Shown: positions 16,223 through 24,579 of the stretch, one piece after another | Position numbering within the stretch: position 1 is the stretch's first letter | Layout: each line of letters begins with the position of its first letter | Assembly (NCBI RefSeq): GCF_000350085.1 | Contig: NZ_CAUM01000122.1 | Location: 1-35,444, forward strand | Direction of reading: 5' to 3' | Length of the DNA stretch: 35,444 nucleotides | Source of the DNA: Mesorhizobium metallidurans STM 2683 | GTDB lineage: Bacteria; Pseudomonadota; Alphaproteobacteria; Rhizobiales; Rhizobiaceae | The notes under the pieces: generated by a model | The model's database searches: none | What the model saw: only the letters and a program-made list of their open reading frames with translations | Told to the model about the DNA's origin: nothing | Translations under genes and position numbers: made by a program

Positions 16223-16570
16223 CGATGCCTCCAGCAGCCCTGCGCTTTGCAACACAGCGCAGATAATGATCAAGGCTCCGTATCGCCAGCCGCAACCCCT
16301 CAATGCCCGGATGCCTGTTGCCGCAGCGCCACAACGAAAAGAGGCGGCCTCAAGAGCGGCCTTTCGCGTTCGTTACAACGCCGCGTTTATTCGGCATCCT
16401 TGGCACCGTGTTCTTCGATATAGCCTTCCCAGGTTCTTCCACATCATTGCTATGGCTTTTTCGGTCTACTGGAAGACCGCACTGGAATTTCGACGGCAAA
16501 TCAAGCTATGATGCAATCGGCATTTACCGGGACGGCTTCGTGCCCCTTGGAATGCCGGGAGGAACGGGAC
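16223..16570. promoter_or_regulatory. Divergent region between the exported protein and the coxMNOP-type operon
   Basis: 348 bp without a supported gene; it should contain the oxidase operon promoter. A perfect 6-bp inverted repeat, CGGTCT (16462-16467) and AGACCG (16474-16479), lies about 90 bp before coxM. I looked for FNR/FixK-type boxes (TTGAT-N4-ATCAA) and found none. GGGAGGAA before 16571 is the coxM ribosome site. Confidence 0.35.
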
Positions 16571-17455
16571 ATGGCCATAGCGCTTGTACTCGTTTTGATT
16601 GTCGTGGGCTCAGTGTTGTTTCACTTCCTGAGCCCATGGTGGTGGACGCCGATCGCCTCGAACTGGGACTATATCGACAACACCATCATCATTACCTTCT
16701 GGATCACCGGCGTCGTCTTCGCCGCCGTCGTCTTGTTCATGGCCTATTGCGTCTTCCGCTTCCGTCATCGGGAAGGGAACCGGGCGGCATACGAACCGGA
16801 GAGCAAACGGCTCGAATGGTGGCTGACGGTGGTCACCGCGGCCGGCGTCACCGCCTTGCTGGTTCCCGGCCTGTTCGTCTGGAGCCGCTTCATCAACGTT
16901 CCGAGCGACGCGACCGAGGTCGAAGTCGTCGGCCAGCAATGGCAGTGGAGTTACCGCCTGCCCGGCAAGGACGGCAAGCTCGGCACATCCGACACCCGCG
17001 ACGTCACGCCTGAAAATCCGCTGGGCGTGATCGCCAGCGATCCCAATGGCCAGGACGACGTCGTCGTCGAGGCGGCCGATCTGCACCTGCCGGTCGGCAA
17101 GCCGGTCAAGATGCTGCTGCGATCGATCGATGTGCTGCATGATTTCTATGTGCCGGAATTCCGCGCCAAGATGGACATGGTCCCCGGCTCGGTCACCTAT
17201 TTCTGGTTCACCCCGACCAAGACCGGAACCTTCCAGGTTCTGTGCGCCGAACTTTGCGGCCAGGGACATCCTTTGATGCGTGGCGTGGTCATGGTCGACA
17301 CCGAGCAGGATTATCTGGCCTGGCTCGGTGAACAGCAGACTTTCGCGGAACTGTCGGCGCCCCAGCAGACGGGCTCCGTAGACCAGACGCCGAGGGAGAC
17401 TACGGCGTCAGGTTCGAAAATTTCGGCAAGGCTCGAAACAGTCGAGGCTCGCTGA
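16571..17455 (+). CDS. coxM: Cytochrome c oxidase subunit II (coxM-type)
   Basis: 294 residues with hydrophobic helices at about 1-18, 38-62 and 82-104, then a periplasmic cupredoxin domain. The binuclear CuA ligands are all visible: His190, Cys225, Glu227, Cys229, His233 and Met236 (CAELCGQGHPLM). The aromatic motif GQQWQWSY (121-128) is the electron entry patch. A charged insert of about 30 residues (131-160) follows it. The ATG at 16571 has GGGAGGAA upstream; an earlier ATG at 16508 lacks one and would add a non-family extension. It is the first gene of a II-I-III-III-IV operon matching the order of Bradyrhizobium coxMNOP. CuA presence means the donor is cytochrome c, not quinol. Confidence 0.9.
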   Translation: MAIALVLVLIVVGSVLFHFLSPWWWTPIASNWDYIDNTIIITFWITGVVFAAVVLFMAYCVFRFRHREGNRAAYEPESKRLEWWLTVVTAAGVTALLVPGLFVWSRFINVPSDATEVEVVGQQWQWSYRLPGKDGKLGTSDTRDVTPENPLGVIASDPNGQDDVVVEAADLHLPVGKPVKMLLRSIDVLHDFYVPEFRAKMDMVPGSVTYFWFTPTKTGTFQVLCAELCGQGHPLMRGVVMVDTEQDYLAWLGEQQTFAELSAPQQTGSVDQTPRETTASGSKISARLETVEAR

Positions 17456-17482
17456 ACACTGAAAGGACACGGAGGTGTTTCC

Positions 17483-19252
17483 ATGGTCGACATTACGCCT
17501 GCAGATGCCATCCCGCCTGCCGAAGTCGCTGAAGTGGAACTCTACCATCCGCACGGTTGGTGGACGAAATATGTCTTCTCGCAGGACGCCAAGGTCATCG
17601 CCATCCAGTATTCGGTGACGGCGACGGCAATCGGCATGGTCGCTCTGGTGCTGTCCTGGCTGATGCGGCTGCAGCTCGGCTTCCCCGGCACGTTCGACTT
17701 CATCACTCCGGAAGCCTACTATCAGTTCATCACCATGCACGGCATGATCATGGTGATCTACCTGCTCACCGCCCTCTTCCTCGGCGGCTTCGGCAACTAC
17801 CTGATCCCGCTGATGGTCGGCGCGCGCGACATGGTTTTCCCCTATGTCAACATGCTGAGCTACTGGATCTACCTGCTTGCCGTGCTGGTTCTGGTGTCGA
17901 GCTTCTTTGCGCCCGGCGGGCCGACCGGCGCCGGCTGGACGCTCTACCCGCCGCAAGCCATCATGACCGGCACGCCAGGCGGCCAGGACTGGGGCATCAT
18001 CCTGATGCTGGTCTCGCTGATCCTGTTCATCATCGGCTTCACGATGGGCGGCCTGAACTACGTCGTGACGGTGCTGCAGGGCCGCACGCGCGGCATGACG
18101 CTGATGCGCCTGCCGCTGACGGTCTGGGGCATCTTCACCGCGACCGTCATGGCGCTGCTTGCCTTCCCGGCGCTGTTCGTCGCCTGCGTGATGATGTTGT
18201 TCGACCGTGTGCTCGGCACCTCCTTCTTCATGCCCGCGATCGTCGAGATGGGTGAGCAATTGCAGCGCGGCGGCGGCAGCCCGATCCTGTTCCAGCACCT
18301 GTTCTGGTTCTTCGGCCATCCCGAGGTCTACATCGTCGCGCTGCCGGCCTTCGGCATCGTATCCGACCTGATCAGCACCCATGCGCGCAAGAACATCTTC
18401 GGCTACCGGATGATGGTCTGGGCCATCATCGGCATCGGCGCGCTGAGCTTCGTGGTCTGGGCACACCACATGTATGTCAGCGGCATGCATCCCTATTTCG
18501 GTTTCTTCTTCGCCACCACGACGCTGATTATCGCCATTCCGACGGCCATCAAGGTCTACAATTGGGTGCTGACGCTGTGGCGCGGCGACATCCACCTCAC
18601 CATACCGATGCTCTTTGCCCTGGCCTTCATCGTCACCTTCGTCAATGGCGGGTTGACCGGATTGTTTCTCGGCAATGTCGTCGTCGACGTTCCGCTCTCG
18701 GACACGATGTTCGTCGTCGCCCATTTCCATATGGTCATGGGCGTCGCGCCGATCCTTGTGATCTTCGGGGCTATCTACCACTGGTATCCGAAGGTCACCG
18801 GCCGGATGCTGAACGAGACGCTGGGCCAGTTCCATTTCTGGGTGACGTTCCTCGGCGCCTATCTGATTTTCTTCCCGATGCACTATCTCGGCCTGATGGG
18901 CGTGCCGCGACGCTACAACGAACTGACCGACATGACCGTCATGACGGAGTCGGCGCAGCATCTGAATTCGTTCATCTCCATCATGGCGTTCATCGTCGGC
19001 TTTGCGCAGATCGTATTCCTGTTCAATCTGATCTGGAGCATCCGCCATGGCCGGGAGGCCGGCGGCAATCCATGGCGCGCGACGACCCTCGAATGGCAGA
19101 CGCCGCAGACGCCGCCGGCCCATGGCAATTTCGGCAAGGATCTGCCGATCGTCTATCGCTGGGCCTACGATTACAGCGTTCCGGGCGCAAAGGAGGACTT
19201 TATCCCGCAAAACGTGCCAGGGTCCTTCGGTCTTTCCAAGGAGCCGGCATGA
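17483..19252 (+). CDS. coxN: Cytochrome c oxidase subunit I (heme-copper oxidase, A-type)
   Basis: 589 residues, twelve-helix core. Visible are the low-spin heme ligand His86 (MHGMIMVIY), D-channel residues (GGFGNYLIPL with Asn105, Asp116 in GARDM, Asn123), the CuB/Tyr cross-link motif GHPEVYIVALPAFG carrying the A-type glutamate, the CuB histidine pair in VWAHHMYVSGMHP, and the heme His pair in VAHFHMVMG. It reduces O2 to water with proton pumping in the inner membrane. GGAGGTG precedes the ATG at 17483. The stop overlaps the next gene (ATGA). All residues needed for an active oxidase are present. The symbol follows the coxMNOP gene order rather than a database match. Confidence 0.92.
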   Translation: MVDITPADAIPPAEVAEVELYHPHGWWTKYVFSQDAKVIAIQYSVTATAIGMVALVLSWLMRLQLGFPGTFDFITPEAYYQFITMHGMIMVIYLLTALFLGGFGNYLIPLMVGARDMVFPYVNMLSYWIYLLAVLVLVSSFFAPGGPTGAGWTLYPPQAIMTGTPGGQDWGIILMLVSLILFIIGFTMGGLNYVVTVLQGRTRGMTLMRLPLTVWGIFTATVMALLAFPALFVACVMMLFDRVLGTSFFMPAIVEMGEQLQRGGGSPILFQHLFWFFGHPEVYIVALPAFGIVSDLISTHARKNIFGYRMMVWAIIGIGALSFVVWAHHMYVSGMHPYFGFFFATTTLIIAIPTAIKVYNWVLTLWRGDIHLTIPMLFALAFIVTFVNGGLTGLFLGNVVVDVPLSDTMFVVAHFHMVMGVAPILVIFGAIYHWYPKVTGRMLNETLGQFHFWVTFLGAYLIFFPMHYLGLMGVPRRYNELTDMTVMTESAQHLNSFISIMAFIVGFAQIVFLFNLIWSIRHGREAGGNPWRATTLEWQTPQTPPAHGNFGKDLPIVYRWAYDYSVPGAKEDFIPQNVPGSFGLSKEPA

Positions 19253-19953
19253 GCGTCGTTCTGGTTTTCCTGCTCGTGATCATCGGCTTTGCCGGATGGT
19301 GGCTCTCCCATCAGCGGCTGATGGCGAAACCTTGGCTGGAGCAAGGTGTGATTGGGGACGTTGTCGGCATGGAAGGCTCGACGCTGCCGACCGCCAAGAT
19401 CGGCCTCGGCGTCTTCCTCGCCGTCGTCGGCTGCCTGTTTGCGCTGTTCGCCAGCGCCTATTTCATGCGCATGGCGCTGTCGGACTGGCGGCCGCTGCCG
19501 GTCCCGCGCCTGCTCTGGCTCAACACCGGGGTGCTGGTTCTGAGCAGCATTGCGCTGCAATGCGCCTCTGTCGCCGCACGCAAGGGCCAGATCGGCACGG
19601 TCAGGCTCGGCCTTGCCACGGCTGGGCTCACGGCCCTCGCCTTCCTAATCGGGCAACTCATGGCATGGCGGGAACTGACCGAAGACGGCTATCTGCTGGC
19701 CTCCAATCCGGCCAACAGTTTCTTCTACCTGATCACCGGGCTGCATGGCCTGCACATATTGGGCGGGCTGGTGGGCCTGGGCAGAACAGCCGCCCACGCC
19801 TGGAACGGAGCGCCGCCAGAGCGGCTTCGCCTCAGCGTCGAATTGTGCGCCATGTATTGGCATTTCCTGCTTTTCGTCTGGCTCGCCATCTTCGCTCTTC
19901 TGTCCGGCTGGGCGGCTACGTTCATCGACATTTGCCGACAGTTGCTGACCTAA
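19249..19953 (+). CDS. coxO: Cytochrome c oxidase subunit III family protein (first paralogue, coxO-type)
   Basis: 234 residues. An extra N-terminal membrane helix (about 2-18) is followed by a five-helix subunit III core with the family signature FFYLITGLHGLHILGGLVGLG and the C-terminal helix LCAMYWHFLLFVWLAIFALL. Its ATG at 19249 overlaps the subunit I stop by 4 nt, so translation is coupled; in-frame sequence upstream of this start lies inside coxN and is not coding. It is one of two adjacent subunit-III-like genes, an arrangement described for Bradyrhizobium coxMNOP. Subunit III stabilises the catalytic core and supports proton uptake. Confidence 0.82.
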   Translation: MSVVLVFLLVIIGFAGWWLSHQRLMAKPWLEQGVIGDVVGMEGSTLPTAKIGLGVFLAVVGCLFALFASAYFMRMALSDWRPLPVPRLLWLNTGVLVLSSIALQCASVAARKGQIGTVRLGLATAGLTALAFLIGQLMAWRELTEDGYLLASNPANSFFYLITGLHGLHILGGLVGLGRTAAHAWNGAPPERLRLSVELCAMYWHFLLFVWLAIFALLSGWAATFIDICRQLLT

Positions 19954-19966
19954 GGGGATCAGGCTG

Positions 19967-20689
19967 ATGACGGAGACGACACTGACGCATAGCGGCCAAA
20001 CGGAGCCCCGCCCCGCCGGCTGGCAAGGCATCGCCGCCGATTGGTCGTCGGATCAGCGCGCGTTCAAGAACGTGTCCTGGGGCAAGGCCATGATGTGGAT
20101 CTTCCTGCTCAGCGACACCTTCGTCTTCGGCTGCTTCCTGCTCTCCTACATGACAGCCCGCATGTCCACGCGCGTGCCGTGGCCCAACCCGAGCGAGGTC
20201 TTCGCCCTTCGCATAGGCGGCTCGGACATCCCGCTGATACTCATCGCCATCATGACCTTCGTGCTGATCTCGAGCAGCGGAACGATGGCCATGGCTGTCA
20301 ATTTCGGCTATCGCCGCGATCGTCGCAAAACGGCAATCCTGATGCTTCTGACTGCGGTGCTCGGCGCGACCTTCGTCGGAATGCAGGCCTTCGAATGGAC
20401 CAAGCTGATCACCGAGGGGGTGCGGCCATGGGGCAACCCCTGGGGCGCTGCGCAGTTCGGCTCATCCTTCTTCATGATCACCGGCTTCCACGGCACGCAT
20501 GTGACGATCGGCGTGATCTTCCTGGTCATCGTGGCGCGAAAGGTCTGGCGCGGCGATTACGACACCGGACGACCCGGCTTCTTCACCAGCCGCAAGGGCC
20601 ACTACGAGAATGTCGAGATCATGGGACTCTACTGGCATTTCGTCGATCTGGTCTGGGTGTTCATTTTCGCGTTCTTCTATCTTTGGTGA
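19967..20689 (+). CDS. coxP: Cytochrome c oxidase subunit III (second paralogue, coxP-type)
   Basis: 240 residues with a soluble N-terminus (about 1-35) and six predicted helices. Subunit III marks are MQAFEWTKLITEGV, FFMITGFHGTHVTIGVIFL and the terminal VEIMGLYWHFVDLVWVFIFAFFYLW. The conserved Glu of EWTKL is the buried acidic residue of the family. It starts 13 nt after coxO with GGGGATCAGG upstream. It resembles classical subunit III and NorE-like proteins more than its neighbour does, so the two paralogues are old rather than a recent duplication. Confidence 0.87.
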   Translation: MTETTLTHSGQTEPRPAGWQGIAADWSSDQRAFKNVSWGKAMMWIFLLSDTFVFGCFLLSYMTARMSTRVPWPNPSEVFALRIGGSDIPLILIAIMTFVLISSSGTMAMAVNFGYRRDRRKTAILMLLTAVLGATFVGMQAFEWTKLITEGVRPWGNPWGAAQFGSSFFMITGFHGTHVTIGVIFLVIVARKVWRGDYDTGRPGFFTSRKGHYENVEIMGLYWHFVDLVWVFIFAFFYLW

Positions 20690-20698
20690 GAGGCAGAT

Positions 20699-21097
20699 AT
20701 GGCTGAAGCAACCGCAAACGGCCTAGGGCAACACGCACTTCACGCTGCGCATGAAGCACCAGCGACCGGCGTCGCCGATGCGGATGTCCATCAGGAGCAC
20801 CCGATCAAGCTCTATCTGGTGGTCTGGGCATGGCTGTTCATCCTCAGCGCCTGCTCCTACATGGTCGATTATTTCGGCGTCCACGGTTATCTCAGATGGT
20901 CGCTGATCCTGATCTTCATGATGCTGAAGGCAGGGCTGATCGTCGCCGTTTTCATGCATATGGCCTGGGAGCGGCTGGCGCTGACCTATGCGATCATCCT
21001 GCCGCCGGTGCTGGTGCTGGTGTTCGTGGCAATGATGGTCTTCGAAGCGGACTACACACTTCTCACGCGGACGTCCTTCTTCGGCGCCGGCCCCTGA
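20699..21097 (+). CDS. Cytochrome c oxidase subunit IV family protein (prokaryotic COX4/CyoD-like)
   Basis: 132 residues. A His/Ala-rich cytoplasmic N-terminus (about 1-38) is followed by three helices: LYLVVWAWLFILSACSYMVD, the LILIFMMLKAGLIVAVFMHM segment and ILPPVLVLVFVAMMVFEADY. The KAGLIVAVFMHM motif is diagnostic of the bacterial subunit IV family. It starts 9 nt after coxP behind GAGAGG and ends the operon. These small subunits are non-catalytic and help assembly. The following 186 bp contain no gene or obvious terminator. Confidence 0.82.
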   Translation: MAEATANGLGQHALHAAHEAPATGVADADVHQEHPIKLYLVVWAWLFILSACSYMVDYFGVHGYLRWSLILIFMMLKAGLIVAVFMHMAWERLALTYAIILPPVLVLVFVAMMVFEADYTLLTRTSFFGAGP

Positions 21098-21283
21098 CGT
21101 GCTACCCAGGTCCGGCTTGTGTCGGCGGCTCCGGTCCGGCGTCGAAGATGTTGTTTGCCGCTGGCTACCTCACCTTGAAACAACCAGCGGCTGATCCATT
21201 TTGTTCGTATCGGAAAACGCCAGCAGGGCAACAATCGCCTCGTTTCCGCAATGCGTCGCGAACTCCAGCAAGGGACGCCCAAG

Positions 21284-21757
21284 ATGACCATCGCAGCCAG
21301 ACTGAAGGACTTTATCGACGAGAAGGGAATTTCCTACGACACCGTCGAACACCATCGTACGTCCACAAGCAGACAGTCCGCCATTGCCGCGCATGTGCCC
21401 GGCAGCATAATGGCCAAATCGGTGGTCGTTCACCACGAGCTTGGCTACGCGCTGGCCGTGGTTCCCAGCACCCACAGAATCGAACTCGGCGCTTTGCAGA
21501 GCATCATGGACAAGCGTCTTGGCCTCGCTTCCGAAGATGAGGTGGTTTTGCTCTTCCAGGATTGCGACACCGGCGCCATTCCGCCGATCGGCGCGGCCTA
21601 CGATGTGCCGGTGATCCTCGACGAAAGCCTCGGCGATGCCGCCGACATCTATTTCGAAGGCGGCGACCACAGGACGCTGGTGCATGTCAGCGGCAAGGAT
21701 TTCCGCAACCTGACCATGGATGCACGCCAGGCCCGCTTCAGCCACCCGGCCTACTGA
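21284..21757 (+). CDS. YbaK/EbsC-family aminoacyl-tRNA deacylase-like protein
   Basis: 157 residues from the ATG at 21284 (AAGGGA upstream); an in-frame ATG at 21251 would add 11 non-family residues. The protein begins MTIAARLKDFIDEKGISYD, a YbaK-family start, and keeps the conserved lysine in IMAKSVVVHHE, the central acidic strand EDEVVLLFQDCDTGAIPPIG, and the glycine-rich end GGDHRTLVHVSGKDF. Members hydrolyse mischarged tRNAs (for example Cys- or Ala-tRNAPro) in the cytoplasm; which substrate applies here is unknown. It converges with the DUF2189 gene, 31 nt between stops. Confidence 0.82.
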   Translation: MTIAARLKDFIDEKGISYDTVEHHRTSTSRQSAIAAHVPGSIMAKSVVVHHELGYALAVVPSTHRIELGALQSIMDKRLGLASEDEVVLLFQDCDTGAIPPIGAAYDVPVILDESLGDAADIYFEGGDHRTLVHVSGKDFRNLTMDARQARFSHPAY

Positions 21758-21788
21758 ACGCTCTGTCGCCGATGGGCAAGGAAGGACT

Positions 21789-22607
21789 TCAGCTTGCTGG
21801 TCTGGCGGACGCCGGCTGCGCCACGACCTTGCGGTAGACGTGCCAGGTGGCGTGACCGAGGATCGGCAGCACGACTGCCAGCCCAGCGAACACCGGCACC
21901 GAGCCGATGATCAGGGCGACGGCGACGATCAGTCCCCAGACAGCCATGGTGATCGGGTTCGCCAGCACTGCCCGCACTGACGTGTGGATGGCTTCGTAGG
22001 CGCCAACGTCGCGGTCGAGCAGCAGCGGGAAGGCGACGACCGTTGTGCACAACACCACCACGGCGAAGACGAAGCCGATGACGTGCCCGAGGATAATCAG
22101 CGTCCAGCCGCGTCCGGTGGCGAATATCTCATTGATGAAGCCGGATATCGATTCAGGCGGCGCCGGGCCAAAGAGATATTGATAGAACATCTGCGCCGTC
22201 AAAAGCCAGGTGATGAAGATCGCAAACAGCATGATCCCGACCGCCGCGATCGCCGGCAACGCCGGAGAGTTCCTGACCTCGAAAGCGTGCCGCCAGGACG
22301 TATCGAGCCCGGCCTCCCGCCTGCGGCTTATCTCATAGAGGCCTATCGCCGCGAACGGGCCGATCAGCGCGAAGCCGGACACCAGCGGAAACAGCAGTGG
22401 CAACGCGTTGGCCCCCGATGTCCAGGCCGCGAGCACGACGCCGACGAGCGGATAGATCAGGCAGAGAAAGACAATATGCGAGGGCTTGACCATGAAATCG
22501 TCGACGCCGCGCCTGAGCGCGTCGAAGAGGTCGGAAACACCGATCTTTTTGATTTTCGTATGTTCCAGCGTCTCGCTGGCGCCTGCTATCACGTGAAAGC
22601 TTGCCAT
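21789..22607 (-). CDS. DUF2189-family integral membrane protein
   Basis: 272 residues with about six helices. The cytoplasmic start (TKIKKIGVSDLFDALRRGVDDFMVKPSH) and the pattern of first helices (YPLVGVVLAAW, LFPLVSGFALIGPFAAIGLYEISRRRE) identify the DUF2189 family, which is common in alphaproteobacteria and often lies near oxidase genes. Function is unknown. The start is the ATG at 22607, because GGAGGA sits directly against an alternative ATG at 22613 but 6 nt from this one. It lies between the cox operon and ctaB, so a role in respiratory complex assembly is possible but only inferred from position. Confidence 0.8.
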   Translation of the reverse strand: MASFHVIAGASETLEHTKIKKIGVSDLFDALRRGVDDFMVKPSHIVFLCLIYPLVGVVLAAWTSGANALPLLFPLVSGFALIGPFAAIGLYEISRRREAGLDTSWRHAFEVRNSPALPAIAAVGIMLFAIFITWLLTAQMFYQYLFGPAPPESISGFINEIFATGRGWTLIILGHVIGFVFAVVVLCTTVVAFPLLLDRDVGAYEAIHTSVRAVLANPITMAVWGLIVAVALIIGSVPVFAGLAVVLPILGHATWHVYRKVVAQPASARPAS

Positions 22608-22808
22608 CACCATTCCTCCAGACCAGGTCCGGCGAGGTCGCGAGTTTCATGGTGCTGCCGTTCAGCGTGACTGGCCACGCAAAACCGCGACCTGCACCAT
22701 GATCACCTTACTCTCTTGCGAGAGATTTGTCGCCCTTTGTCAGAGACGTCATCAGGCTAGCTCTGGAGGCCTTTCTTCGATATCCTTTGTGGGTCGAAGG
22801 TAAAGCTC

Positions 22809-22889
22809 ATGGACGGAAAGACTGTTCTGATAATGGGCCTCGGCATAGTTATTCTGCTGCTGCTGGGATTCTGTGCGCTGCCAATATGA
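22809..22889 (+). CDS. Possible 26-residue single-helix membrane peptide
   Basis: The ATG at 22809, preceded by GAAGGT about 7 nt upstream, opens a 26-codon frame: charged start MDGKTV, then an uninterrupted hydrophobic helix ([20 protein letters not shown]) to TGA at 22887. It is on the opposite strand beyond the normal end of ctaB and overlaps only the frameshifted extension of ctaB. Small single-helix proteins often accompany oxidases, but a chance ORF cannot be excluded. No other gene is seen in 22608-22848. Confidence 0.3.
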   Translation: MDGKTVLIMGLGIVILLLLGFCALPI

Positions 22890-23901
22890 GTCCGGGAACC
22901 GCGTCTTCCGTGCGGCAACCGCCGGGCTTGATGCGGCGGGTACTCCGAACCATCGGTCGTGCGGTCAATTTCCGGCTGACATGACCGCCCGCACCGCAAT
23001 GGTGTCGGCAAGCAGCATGGCGAAGATCGCGAAAAGATAAAAAAATCGAATAGGCAAACAGCGCCTTGGCGAGTTTCATCTCCTGGTCGGGAACGAGCAG
23101 AATCTTCCATGCGTGCCAGATGAACCCCGCGCCCAATGCAGCCGAAACGATCCCGTAGAATCCGCTCGCGAATTCGAACGCCCAGGGGAGCACGGCGACC
23201 GGCGCCAGAAGCAGCGAATAGGCAAGGATCTGTTTTCTGGTCGATGCCTCTCCGGCGACGTTCGGCATCATAGGGATACCGGCCGCGGCGTAATCACCGA
23301 CCTTGAACAGTGCGAGCGCCCAGAAATGCGGCGGCGTCCACAGGAATACGATCAGAAACAGAATGAAGCTTTCAATGCCGATGCCGCCGGTGGCCGCCGC
23401 CCACCCGATGACCGGAGGAAGCGCACCCGCGGCGCCGCCAATGACGATGTTCTGCGGCGTCGAGCGTTTCAGCCACATCGTATAGATCACGACATAGAAG
23501 AAGATGGTGAAGGCGAGCAGCGATGCGGCAAGCCAGCCCACCAGCACGCCGAGCGTCATGACCGAAAGTATGGAAAGCACCAGACCGAAGCCGAGAGCTT
23601 CGCCTGGCGTGACGCGGCCTGACGGGATCGGCCGCTTTGACGTGCGCGACATCAACGCGTCGATATCGGCGTCGTACCACATGTTGAGTGCGCCGGCGGC
23701 TCCCGCCCCTACCGCAATTGCGCCGATTGCAATCACGGCGATGACCGGGTTTGTCACGCCGGGCGCCACCATCAGGCCGACGAAAGCGGTAAAGACAGCA
23801 AGGGCCATGACCCGTGGTTTCAGAAGCGCGATGAAATCGGCGGCCGTCGCTTCCGAGATGCGGATGCCGGTATCGTTGAGACGGCTTTCCCTAGTCGACA
23901 T
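22849..23901 (-). CDS. ctaB: Heme O synthase (protoheme IX farnesyltransferase), frameshifted near the 3' end
   Basis: UbiA-family prenyltransferase that farnesylates heme B to heme O for aa3-type oxidases. About nine helices; the first Asp-rich motif [20 protein letters not shown] and the second, [18 protein letters not shown], are intact. A run of seven A at 23039-23045 (T7 on the coding strand) shifts the frame after [10 protein letters not shown]. With six, the frame would read [16 protein letters not shown] and stop at 22965, the normal family ending. As it stands, the protein gains an unrelated tail of about 90 residues to 22849. Catalytic motifs lie before the shift, but the last helix is lost. 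Sequencing error or a real slippage mutation are both possible. The ATG at 23901 is 59 nt after the cytochrome c stop. Confidence 0.85.
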   Translation of the reverse strand: MSTRESRLNDTGIRISEATAADFIALLKPRVMALAVFTAFVGLMVAPGVTNPVIAVIAIGAIAVGAGAAGALNMWYDADIDALMSRTSKRPIPSGRVTPGEALGFGLVLSILSVMTLGVLVGWLAASLLAFTIFFYVVIYTMWLKRSTPQNIVIGGAAGALPPVIGWAAATGGIGIESFILFLIVFLWTPPHFWALALFKVGDYAAAGIPMMPNVAGEASTRKQILAYSLLLAPVAVLPWAFEFASGFYGIVSAALGAGFIWHAWKILLVPDQEMKLAKALFAYSIFLSFRDLRHAACRHHCGAGGHVSRKLTARPMVRSTRRIKPGGCRTEDAVPGLILAAHRIPAAAE

Positions 23902-23960
23902 TTCAAGCGACCACCGATGGAGACAGGCAACCTGGCCGGCTGAACGACGGAAGAGCCAAG

Positions 23961-24341
23961 TTACTTTGAGAACTGCTTCAGATAGGCGATGACATTGGCG
24001 ACGTCTTCGTCCTTCTTGAGGCCGGGAAACGCCATCTTCGAGCCTTTGACCATGGCCTTGGGATCTTGAAGATAGGTCGTCAGCGTGGGCTCGTCCCATA
24101 CAACGCCCGATTTGCCGGCCGCGATCATGGCTTCGGAATACTTGAAATCCGGACGCGTGCCGGCCGTCCGGCCAATGACGCCGTTCAACGATGGACCCAC
24201 CTTGTTCTTGTCCTCGTCCGCGACGTGGCAGACCTTGCATTTGGTGAAGACCTTCTCACCCGCCGCGGCATCCTGTGCCTGGCTTTGGCCGGTGATAAAG
24301 GTCGCAACGGACACGACGGCGAAAAACGCAGTTGCGCGCAT
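23961..24341 (-). CDS. Class I c-type cytochrome, periplasmic
   Basis: 126 residues. A Sec signal peptide (about 1-22, cleavage near SQA-QD) precedes a monoheme domain with CKVCH at 35-39 and axial Met103 in KGSKMAFPG. The layout ([26 protein letters not shown]) is that of cytochrome c2/cytochrome c-550-like electron carriers. As it is encoded with ctaB beside a CuA oxidase operon, it is a good candidate electron donor to that oxidase. The gene probably leads a two-gene leftward transcript with ctaB. Confidence 0.88.
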   Translation of the reverse strand: MRATAFFAVVSVATFITGQSQAQDAAAGEKVFTKCKVCHVADEDKNKVGPSLNGVIGRTAGTRPDFKYSEAMIAAGKSGVVWDEPTLTTYLQDPKAMVKGSKMAFPGLKKDEDVANVIAYLKQFSK

Positions 24342-24423
24342 GGTATCTCCTCACCGATCGTCAAAATATGCCTTGGACGATCTGCGCGCGCCGATGCTTG
24401 AGCCGGCATGCGCCTTTCTTGAC

Positions 24424-24442
24424 GAAGCGGAATATCCGCTTC
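24424..24442. repeat. Perfect short hairpin upstream of the cytochrome c gene
   Basis: GAAGCGGA (24424-24431) and TCCGCTTC (24435-24442) pair perfectly around a 3-nt loop, about 83 bp before the cytochrome c start. It may be an operator, or a stem in the untranslated region between the ABC operon end and the cytochrome gene. The rest of 24342-24579 shows nothing clear. Confidence 0.35.
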
Positions 24443-24579
24443 TCCTCCCAGTAATTGCGGCATTTACTTACCACAGAATCTGGCCGGCAGATAGCAGAAG
24501 TCAATCATGCCGCGTCATTCAGTCTCTTGGCAGCTTTTCAGGTGCTGCCCACTTCTTGGAGTCTTCCGCATCGTCGCCC

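Noticed and set aside
17408..19210. 600-codon open frame antisense to coxN
   Set aside because: It mirrors a strongly conserved subunit I gene in GC-rich DNA; the product is low-complexity Asp/His/Arg-rich with no recognisable domain.
22890..22964. Extended C-terminal tail of heme O synthase as a genuine domain
   Set aside because: The tail is the out-of-frame reading of the normal C-terminus followed by intergenic DNA; it has no domain character.
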